From positions 1 through 12,111 of the forward strand of contig DMJC01000124.1 of assembly GCA_003451915.1 (NCBI GenBank): a DNA stretch of 12,111 nucleotides. The letters are read 5' to 3'. Position 1 is the stretch's first letter. The number at the start of each line of letters is the position of its first letter. The position numbers and the translations under genes were made by a program. Positions 6,050 through 12,111 of this stretch are shown here, piece by piece. The notes beneath the pieces are model-generated. The model did no database searches and was not told where the DNA came from. It saw nothing but the letters and a program-made list of their open reading frames with translations. Origin of the DNA: Clostridiales bacterium. GTDB taxonomy: Bacteria; Bacillota; Clostridia; Saccharofermentanales; UBA5734.

Positions 6050-8497
6050 ATGAAAAAACAGGGAATCAGAATTCTTGTTCTGCTGCTGGCCATGGCGATG
6101 CTTCTGGGCATAACCGCTTGCGGACAGACCGAGACCACCGCGCCGACCACAACGGTTGCGCCGACCACAACGGTGCCGATCGACGACACTCCGCTGGTCG
6201 TCGGCTATGCGCAATTCAGTGAGAAGTTCAGCCCGTTCTTCGCTGACACCGGCTATGACATGGATGTTGTTTCGATGACAGCCGCCGGATTACTGACCAC
6301 CGATCGCCAGGGCGGTATCGTCTACAACGCGATCGAGGGTGAAACCATCGAATACAACGGCACGCCGTACAAGTATACTGGCATTGCCAATGTCAAGGTC
6401 GAGTATGACGAAGCAACTGATAAAACCGTCTACACCTGGACCATACGTGACGACGTCAAATTCAGTGACGGCGAGCCGATGACCGCTGACGACATCATCT
6501 TCTCATACTACGTCTATGCTGATCCGTCCTACACAGGATCAACCACACTTTACTCGGTTCCGATCATTGGCATCAACGACTATCGCACCCAGACCACCAG
6601 CGCAGTTTTCGACAAGTACTCAGCCATAGCTGATGCTCTCGTCGCGGCTGGCAAAGGCCACACCTGGGCTTCGACCGACACCTGGACCCAGGAACAGCAG
6701 GATTATTTCTGGAAAGAAATTGAGACTGAATGGAAAAATGACTTACAGGCGATCGTGGCTTATGTTGATACTAACTACAAAGCTTCATACGCCGAAGATT
6801 ACACCGGCTATAAGCCTGAAGAGATCACCGATGATCTCAAAGTTGCTCTGGCCATGGCTCTGTGGGGATTCGGCGAAGTCAAGGACAAAGTCCTGACATC
6901 CGGTGTCCTGGGCAAAACCTTTGACCTCGCAGCCGGACAATACCCGACCATCGATGATTTCTATGCTGAAGCGCTTGAAGCCTATGCCGGCGATCCGGTC
7001 GAATATTCCAGCGTTGAGACCATCGACGACTCCCCAGTCTACGATGTTGTCAAATCAAAATTCATCGGTTACTGGGGCCCGAAAGACAGCTCGATGGGCG
7101 GCAAGGGAATCCCGAATATCGAAGGCATCAAGAAAGTCAATGACACCACGGTCACCATCACCGTCAATGGCTTCGATGCCACCGCTATTTACAACCTGGG
7201 CATCTCAGTCTCGCCACTCCATTATTATGGCGACAAAACCAAATATGACTATGCCAACAACAAATTCGGCTTCACCTTTGGCGATCTTTCCGGTGTTGCG
7301 GCTAAAACCACCATGCCGGTAGGCGCCGGCCCATACCGTTTTATCAAGTATGACAACAAGATCGTCTACTTTGAAGCCAATACCAATTATTACAAAGGCC
7401 AGCCTAAGACTTATTATGTCCAGTTCAAGGAAACCACCGATGCAGACAAGATTTCTGGTATCGGCACGGGCACCATTGACCTGACTGATCCTTCATTCAA
7501 CACGGCAGCCGTTGATGAAATCAAGGGCTACAACTCCAATGGCCAGACAACCGGCGATAAGCTGGTCACGGTTACTGTTGACAACCTCGGCTATGGCTAC
7601 ATCGGCATCAATGCTGACACCGTCCGTGTCGGCGCAGATTCTGGCTCAGATGCCAGTAAAAACCTGCGCAAAGGTATTGCCACCATTTTGGCCGTCTATC
7701 GTGATCTGACTGTTGACAGCTACTATGGCGAGCGTGCCTCAGTCATCAACTATCCGATTTCCAACACTTCATGGGCTGCCCCGCAGAAAACCGATGCCGA
7801 CTACAAGGTTGCTTTCTCAACCGGTGCTGACGGCAAAGACATTTATACTGCATCCATGACAGCTGACCAGAAGTACGAAGCTGCCATCAAAGCTGCTGTC
7901 GAATACTTCAAGGCTGCCGGCTACACTTATGATGCGGCTACCGGCAAACTCACTGCTGCCCCGGAAGGCGCCAAACTTGAATACATGGCGATCGTTCCCG
8001 GCGACGGCGAAGGCAACCATCCTTCTTTCAAACTTTTGACAGAAGCCAAAGCTGCCTTTGCAAAGATCGGCATCAACCTGATCGTCAATGACCCGGCTGA
8101 CTCCAATGAATTGTGGGATGCTCTCGATGCCGGCACGCAGGAAATCTGGTGCGCCGCCTGGGGTGCAACGATTGACCCGGATATGTACCAGGTCTATCAC
8201 TCCAACAACATCGTCGGCAAACCGGGATCTTCTGAATCCAACCACTACCACATTGCTGATCCTGAACTGGATGAGCTGATCATGGCCGCCCGCAAGAGCG
8301 ATGATCAAAGCTACCGCAAAGCCACCTACAAAGCCTGCCTTGACCTGATCATTGACTGGGCCGTCGAGGTTCCGATCTATCAGCGCCAGAACTGCTTCCT
8401 GTTCAGCAACGAACGTATCGACATGGCAACTGTAACCCCGGACATCACAACCTTCTGGGGCTGGCTGAACGAAGTTGAAACAATCGTCATGAAATAA
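6050..8497 (+). CDS. Peptide/oligopeptide ABC transporter substrate-binding lipoprotein (SBP family 5), enlarged
   Basis: The 815-aa product starts with a lipoprotein signal (MKKQGIRILVLLLAMAMLLG) and a lipobox ending ITAC, so C24 would be lipidated and the protein tethered outside the membrane. A Thr/Pro linker (~28-44) follows. The family-5 (OppA/DppA) core is recognisable: TWTIRDDVKFSDGEPMTADD (~129-148), GAGPYRF (~425-431), and the C-terminal AAWGATIDPDMYQVYHSNN lobe (~702-720). Family members are typically ~520-620 aa. The excess is mainly a mostly helical insertion at about 165-355, between the FSYYVYADP segment and IEGIKKVNDTTVTITV, rich in Trp, Tyr and acidic residues and without repeats that I can see. 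The start has AGGAGG 8 nt upstream. It is the first gene of the operon and should be the most abundant product. Substrate is inferred from family only; peptides are likeliest. Confidence 0.92.
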   Translation: MKKQGIRILVLLLAMAMLLGITACGQTETTAPTTTVAPTTTVPIDDTPLVVGYAQFSEKFSPFFADTGYDMDVVSMTAAGLLTTDRQGGIVYNAIEGETIEYNGTPYKYTGIANVKVEYDEATDKTVYTWTIRDDVKFSDGEPMTADDIIFSYYVYADPSYTGSTTLYSVPIIGINDYRTQTTSAVFDKYSAIADALVAAGKGHTWASTDTWTQEQQDYFWKEIETEWKNDLQAIVAYVDTNYKASYAEDYTGYKPEEITDDLKVALAMALWGFGEVKDKVLTSGVLGKTFDLAAGQYPTIDDFYAEALEAYAGDPVEYSSVETIDDSPVYDVVKSKFIGYWGPKDSSMGGKGIPNIEGIKKVNDTTVTITVNGFDATAIYNLGISVSPLHYYGDKTKYDYANNKFGFTFGDLSGVAAKTTMPVGAGPYRFIKYDNKIVYFEANTNYYKGQPKTYYVQFKETTDADKISGIGTGTIDLTDPSFNTAAVDEIKGYNSNGQTTGDKLVTVTVDNLGYGYIGINADTVRVGADSGSDASKNLRKGIATILAVYRDLTVDSYYGERASVINYPISNTSWAAPQKTDADYKVAFSTGADGKDIYTASMTADQKYEAAIKAAVEYFKAAGYTYDAATGKLTAAPEGAKLEYMAIVPGDGEGNHPSFKLLTEAKAAFAKIGINLIVNDPADSNELWDALDAGTQEIWCAAWGATIDPDMYQVYHSNNIVGKPGSSESNHYHIADPELDELIMAARKSDDQSYRKATYKACLDLIIDWAVEVPIYQRQNCFLFSNERIDMATVTPDITTFWGWLNEVETIVMK

Positions 8498-8512
8498 AAC
8501 CAGTATCAATCT

Positions 8513-8615
8513 GATCATGCTGCGATGCCTGGGCCCATCGCCCGTACTTGACGGATTCCGCCAAGTACCCGAGGTGGGCTCAGGCTTGTCAGTCAGATGG
8601 ACAGCCGGCATGATC
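8513..8615 (+). other. Structured intercistronic RNA between the binding-protein and permease genes
   Basis: The 149-nt gap contains a nested set of inverted repeats. Outer stem: GATCATGC (8513-8520) / GCATGATC (8608-8615), extendable by two pairs. Long hairpin: 8527-8537 pairs with 8575-8585 (11 pairs, one G-T), then a 6+6-nt internal loop, then GTACTTG (8544-8550) / CAAGTAC (8562-8568), one mismatch, CGG/CCG, and an ATT loop. A third small stem, 8583-8590 with 8600-8606 (one bulged base), competes with the base of the long hairpin by two to three pairs. Together these resemble a three-way junction. No T-run follows, so it is not a plain terminator. It may protect the upstream message, lower permease expression, or act as a regulatory element; I cannot match it to a known riboswitch. 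The permease start has only a weak binding site (GATGGGG) downstream. Confidence 0.65.
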
Positions 8616-8646
8616 TGCTACACTATCTGGAGATGGGGACACTTCC

Positions 8647-9633
8647 ATGTGGAAATATATTCTCAAACGGGTCATCATCAGCATCGTCATTCTCTTTTTC
8701 GTCGCATTTGTCATCTATGCCATCATGCGGCTGATGCCGACCTCTTATGTTGAATCAATCGCACGACAGCGGGCCAGCTTGCCGGGATCAAAAAGTTATA
8801 CCGAATGGCTAGCCCAGCTGAATGCTATTTATAATCTGGACAAAGGCCTGATCCAGGGATTTTTCCTCTGGATGGGACAGGCCATTCAGGGTAACTTCGG
8901 TGACAGCTGGTTCTGGAATGTGCCAGTCACTGAAAAATTTTCTGAAGTCATCTGGTACTCATTTGTTCTTGGCATGATTGCTTTTATCCTGGAACTGATC
9001 ATTGCCATCCCGTTAGGGATTCTTGCCGCCCGAAAGCAATATAGCCGGACCGATTACGCAGTTTCAGTCTTTGCTTTGATAGGCATCTCGTTGCCGACAT
9101 TCTTTTTTGCAACTGTGCTTAAGCTCATATTTTCGATTAAACTGGGCTGGTTTGATCTTTATGGCATTGTCGGGCGCTACTATGAACAACTTGACCCGAT
9201 AGGCAAGCTGCTGGATATGGGTCAACACCTGATCATGCCGATCATGACCCTGGTCATCATCAGTGTCGGCTCACTGATGCGTTTTACCCGTACCAACATG
9301 CTCGAGGTGCTGAGCGCAGATTTTATCCGTACGGCCAGGGCCAAAGGATTATCAGAAAACAGAGTCATCAATTATCATGCCTTCCGTAATACATTGATCC
9401 CGATAGTCACGATCATCGGCGGCACTTTGCCCGGCTTGTTTTCAGGTGCGCTGATCACTGAAACACTTTTCCAGATACCTGGCATCGGCTATACATCCTA
9501 TCAGTCGATGGTCAGCGGCGATATTCCCTTCTCAATGTTCTATCTGGTGTTCATGGCTTTTCTGACGTTACTCGGCACGCTGATCGCGGACATCTTGTAC
9601 GCGGTTGTCGACCCGCGCGTCAGAATCAGCTGA
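8647..9633 (+). CDS. Peptide ABC transporter permease, OppB/DppB type
   Basis: The 328-aa product has the normal length and layout of OppB/DppB permeases. The first helix starts at the N-terminus (MWKYILKRVIISIVILFFVA), followed by an external loop (~33-100) with the GNFGDSW motif typical of the family, then five more membrane helices (~105-320). The cytoplasmic EAA loop that contacts an ATPase is visible at ~220-252 (EVLSADFIRTARAKGLSENR). The C-terminal ALITETLFQIPGIG segment and the final YAVVDPRVR are further hallmarks. It should pair with the OppC-type subunit encoded 12 bp downstream. In contrast to that partner it has no insertion. Whether the cargo is dipeptide, oligopeptide or another solute cannot be decided here. 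Confidence 0.95.
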   Translation: MWKYILKRVIISIVILFFVAFVIYAIMRLMPTSYVESIARQRASLPGSKSYTEWLAQLNAIYNLDKGLIQGFFLWMGQAIQGNFGDSWFWNVPVTEKFSEVIWYSFVLGMIAFILELIIAIPLGILAARKQYSRTDYAVSVFALIGISLPTFFFATVLKLIFSIKLGWFDLYGIVGRYYEQLDPIGKLLDMGQHLIMPIMTLVIISVGSLMRFTRTNMLEVLSADFIRTARAKGLSENRVINYHAFRNTLIPIVTIIGGTLPGLFSGALITETLFQIPGIGYTSYQSMVSGDIPFSMFYLVFMAFLTLLGTLIADILYAVVDPRVRIS

Positions 9634-9645
9634 GTAGGAGGGAAC

Positions 9646-11412
9646 ATGAGCTTTTTTAAACATCAATCAAATAAAGTGCAGCAGCCTGAGCCAATGGAGG
9701 TCACGCATGAGCCACTGGCCCTGGATGATGAACAGCGCGTCAAAGTTCTCTCACCAGGCATGCTTGTTTTCAAACGATTTATCAGTAACCGTCTGGCCAT
9801 TGTCGGAACTATCTGCATAACCGCGATGTTCTTGTTTTCTTTTATCGGCGGCTGGCTGATGCCCTATGGTGAAGATGAAGTCTTCAAGCATTATGTCGAA
9901 ATGATCAAGGATTATGCCTCGGTCACAGAAAATGATCAAATCCGCTATACGGTCGCTGAAGGCAAGGAATTTCCTTCTGTCGCACAAGCCAGTTTTGTGC
10001 TTGCTGCCAACAAAAAAGAAACAACCTTTTCAGCCCGTAACAAGCAATATACGTTAGAGCAGCTCGATGATGATTTTTATATCATTTCTGCTCTTCAGGA
10101 AGTTGCCAGTGCCGGAACAACTAAAGATGGCTATTTGGTCAGCCTGTCGCCAGAATTCAAAGCTCCGCGAGGCTTTGAAGCTGCATTCCGGCAGGCTATT
10201 GCCAACAAGCTTGAGTCGTTTACCGTTAATGATACTGAATACACTGTGATCTTACAGAAAAAATTCTATTACGCCTACATCAGCCAGATTGTCGCCAGTG
10301 CAAGTCTGGATATTTTTGATTATATCAGTTCGGAGACCGTCGCCACCTTTGAATTTCAATATAAAGCTCAACTGGCTGTTCTCAACAATCAGACGACATT
10401 TACCGCAGACGGCCTGAATTTCGAACTTAAGGAAGAAGAAGGCATCATCTTGATCTCACAGGTCACTGCGTCCGGAAAGACTGAATATGCCACTATTTCT
10501 CGTTATATCGTCAATCCGATCAGTTCTGATATTTTCCTCACCATTGAGTTTAAGGATGCAGCTAAAGTGGCCATTGAAGAGGGGAAGCCTAAATTCACCT
10601 TCAATGATGGCTCAGGCGACAAGGAATATATCATTGAACGTAAAAATACAATATGGTCTATTCGCAGTTCTGCCTCAGCACTGGTGACGCTTGACTTTGA
10701 TCAGCCTTCTCTCACGCATTTGCTGGGTACTGACGGCAATGGCATGGATATTCTGACCCGTTTGATGTATGGCGGCCGTGTTTCGCTGATGATCGGTTTC
10801 ATTGTCGTGATCATCGAGACCTTGATTGGTGTCATCCTGGGCGGTATAGCCGGCTATTTCGGCAAATGGGTCGACAATCTGCTGATGCGTCTGGTCGATG
10901 TTTTCAACAGCATACCTTCAACCCCGCTGATCATCATCCTCGGCGCCATGATGGATGCGATGCGCATCGATCCGCAAATCCGCATGATTTATCTGATGCT
11001 AATTCTAGGCTTTTTAGGATGGCCGTATATCGCTCGATTGGTTCGCGGCCAGATTCTATCCCTGCGTGAACAGGAATTCATGGTGGCGGCGGAAGCGACC
11101 GGCTTGTCGGTTAATCGCAAGATTTTCCGCCATCTGGTCCCCAACGTCATCCCGCAGCTGATTGTTGTCTCGACCATGAGCCTTGGCGGCGTTATCCTGA
11201 CTGAATCGGTGCTGAGCTTCTTAGGCCTTGGTGTCAAATACCCGTTCGCCTCCTGGGGCAATATCATCAATGCCGTTTCCAATGTCTTTGTCATGACCAA
11301 TTACTGGTTCGTCTGGATCCCGGCTGGCTTCTGCATCCTGATCACCGTCCTTGGCTTTAACTTCATCGGTGACGGGCTCCGCGACGCATTTGATCCTAAA
11401 ATGAAACGGTAA
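9646..11412 (+). CDS. Peptide ABC transporter permease, OppC/DppC type, with a large extracytoplasmic insertion
   Basis: At 588 aa this is about twice the usual ~300 aa. The N-terminal cytoplasmic segment (1-~48) contains SPGMLVFKRFISNRLAIVG leading into helix 1 (~50-72). A normal OppC then goes within a few tens of residues to the LLGTDGNGMDILTRLMYG motif, here displaced to ~359-376. The extra ~275 residues (~76-350) are hydrophilic, beta/alpha in character and contain four tandem degenerate repeats (separate entry). Helices 2-6 follow (~380-575), with the EAA loop EFMVAAEATGLSVNRKIFRH at 477-496 and the typical ESVLSFLGLGV and ASWGNII segments. The frame is intact throughout and codon use does not change, so this looks like a genuine domain rather than an error. 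Starts with AGGAGG 6 nt upstream. The inserted domain would face the lipoprotein side of the membrane, where it could contact the enlarged binding protein. Confidence 0.93.
   Translation: MSFFKHQSNKVQQPEPMEVTHEPLALDDEQRVKVLSPGMLVFKRFISNRLAIVGTICITAMFLFSFIGGWLMPYGEDEVFKHYVEMIKDYASVTENDQIRYTVAEGKEFPSVAQASFVLAANKKETTFSARNKQYTLEQLDDDFYIISALQEVASAGTTKDGYLVSLSPEFKAPRGFEAAFRQAIANKLESFTVNDTEYTVILQKKFYYAYISQIVASASLDIFDYISSETVATFEFQYKAQLAVLNNQTTFTADGLNFELKEEEGIILISQVTASGKTEYATISRYIVNPISSDIFLTIEFKDAAKVAIEEGKPKFTFNDGSGDKEYIIERKNTIWSIRSSASALVTLDFDQPSLTHLLGTDGNGMDILTRLMYGGRVSLMIGFIVVIIETLIGVILGGIAGYFGKWVDNLLMRLVDVFNSIPSTPLIIILGAMMDAMRIDPQIRMIYLMLILGFLGWPYIARLVRGQILSLREQEFMVAAEATGLSVNRKIFRHLVPNVIPQLIVVSTMSLGGVILTESVLSFLGLGVKYPFASWGNIINAVSNVFVMTNYWFVWIPAGFCILITVLGFNFIGDGLRDAFDPKMKR
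9979..10695 (+). repeat. Four tandem ~60-residue repeats in the OppC-type extracytoplasmic insertion
   Basis: Repeats at residues ~112-168, ~175-230, ~235-292 and ~300-350 share a pattern: two alanines in a helix-like start, TF[ST] or SFT/KFT, an aromatic residue followed by a beta-like stretch, Y/I-x-I, and a closing A-S. Anchor phenylalanines are F128, F192, F252 and F317 (spacing 64, 60, 65). Example anchors are TTFSARNKQYTL, SFTVNDTEYTVI, TTFTADGLNFEL and KFTFNDGSGDKEYII. Only weak similarity remains between units, so the duplication is old. I do not recognise the fold. Confidence 0.65.
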
Positions 11413-11422
11413 GGTGAGTATC

Positions 11423-12111
11423 GTGGCAAAAAACAACGGAAAAACCAGTGGAAAATCTTTAAATTATCTGACCGCCCGGCAGGTTCATGCCATTTCCCGG
11501 AAAAACCGCAAAATAACCGGGGAAATGGAAAAGCGCAACAACCGCAAAAACGTGCCGGAATCTGAATATGTCACCAATATGCATGACTATAACAACGTCG
11601 TCGAGTTTGACAACCTGCACACCTATTTTTTCACCGACTCGGGTACGGTCAAGGCTGTCAACGGCGTCAGCTTTGACGTTCCGGCCGGCAAAACCGTCGG
11701 GGTCGTCGGTGAATCGGGCTGCGGCAAGTCTACACTGGGGCGCGTCATCATCCATCTGCTGGAATGCACCGGCGGATCGATCTTCTTTGAGGGGGAAGAC
11801 GTAACGTTCGCAAATGCGAAAAAGCTGAAAAGTCTTCGCGAAAACATGAAGATCATCTTCCAGGACCCGTATTCCTCGCTGAATCCCAGAATGACCGTGG
11901 AGCAGACGATCATGGAACCCCTGACCATCTCGGGCCGCTATAGCAAGAGAGAAAGGCAGCGGGAAACAGAACGTTTGATGGCTATGGTGGGCATCGACCA
12001 GCGTCTCCGCTTGTCATATCCGCACGAATTGGACGGCGGCCGGAGGCAGAGGGTTGGCATTGGGCGAGCACTGGCATTAAACCCCAAGTTCATCGTCTGC
12101 GACGAGCCGGT
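11423..12111 (+). CDS. Peptide ABC transporter ATP-binding protein, OppF/DppF type, N-terminal part
   Basis: The frame is open from GTG 11423 to the right window edge (229 codons), so the C-terminus is missing. AAGGTGAG (11411-11418), overlapping the upstream stop codon, serves as binding site; the in-frame GTG at 11414 lies inside it. A basic ~55-residue extension precedes the ATPase domain. Motifs: Walker A GESGCGKS (96-103), Q-loop FQDPYSSLNPR (Q147), signature region HELDGGRRQRVGIGRAL (201-217), Walker B FIVCDEP (223-229). STLGRVIIHLLECTGGSIFF and the SSLNPRMTVEQTIMEPL block are OppF-like, while TYFFTDSGTVKAVNGVSF is more OppD-like. The signature is LDGGR where LSGGQ is canonical. It would energise the two permease subunits; any second ATPase gene must lie outside the window. 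Confidence 0.93.
   Translation, partial: MAKNNGKTSGKSLNYLTARQVHAISRKNRKITGEMEKRNNRKNVPESEYVTNMHDYNNVVEFDNLHTYFFTDSGTVKAVNGVSFDVPAGKTVGVVGESGCGKSTLGRVIIHLLECTGGSIFFEGEDVTFANAKKLKSLRENMKIIFQDPYSSLNPRMTVEQTIMEPLTISGRYSKRERQRETERLMAMVGIDQRLRLSYPHELDGGRRQRVGIGRALALNPKFIVCDEP

Noticed and set aside
7817..8611. 264-codon open frame on the minus strand opposite the binding-protein gene
   Set aside because: Antisense to a clear SBP family-5 reading frame, starts inside the structured intercistronic region, and shows no domain or binding site.
8498..8646. Known riboswitch or T-box between binding-protein and permease genes
   Set aside because: I find no T-box consensus or other signature that I can recall, and no terminator/antiterminator T-run. 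Left as an unassigned structure.
10067..10695. Possibility that the long OppC results from a frameshift or assembly fusion with another gene
   Set aside because: The frame is continuous, codon use is steady, and normal OppC motifs resume in the correct order after the insert, so a real inserted domain is more likely.

Overview
The window looks like a piece of a Gram-positive, probably clostridial (Bacillota) chromosome. The reasons are strong GGAGG-type ribosome binding sites, a lipoprotein-anchored substrate-binding protein, a YwaF-family membrane protein, a two-gene (split) chromate-type transporter, and a membrane-anchored Pro/Thr-stalk surface protein. Placement below phylum is inference. 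Coding regions are moderately GC-rich and intergenic regions are AT-rich. I see no rRNA, tRNA, CRISPR array or transposase gene.

Left part (1-3433): the C-terminal end of a YwaF-like membrane protein (+) converges, with only 7 bp between stop codons, on a secreted and membrane-anchored stalk protein (-). A divergent region of about 200 bp separates that gene from yjbQ (+). Two short CHR-family genes (+), 4 bp apart, follow yjbQ and together would form one transporter.

Middle (3431-5664): pepT (peptidase T) and deoD (purine nucleoside phosphorylase) lie on the minus strand. Two unusual inverted elements sit in this part. One fills the whole gap between the CHR pair and pepT, the other most of the gap between deoD and pepT. 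Both are made of degenerate 7-bp units (consensus roughly TRAMRRG) running inward from each side to a short core, and the cores share the 10-mer GATTTGCGCC. The TAA stop codons of all three genes that run into these elements lie at the element edges. This is the best candidate here for an undescribed repeat family.

Right part (5671-12111): a 385-bp divergent regulatory region with a good sigma-A promoter, a perfect 9-bp-arm palindrome and a stem-loop at the predicted transcript start drives a peptide/oligopeptide ABC import operon: lipoprotein substrate-binding protein, OppB-type permease, OppC-type permease, and an OppF-type ATPase cut off by the window end. The operon has three oddities. 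The OppC-type permease is about twice the normal length because about 275 residues, including four tandem degenerate ~60-residue repeats, are inserted in its first extracytoplasmic loop. The binding protein carries its own ~190-residue insertion. A ~103-nt region able to fold as a nested RNA structure lies between the binding-protein and permease genes. The ATPase signature reads LDGGR rather than LSGGQ.

Functionally, peptide uptake by the Opp-like system next to an intracellular tripeptidase (PepT), with nucleoside salvage by DeoD, fits a heterotrophic, nutrient-scavenging cell.
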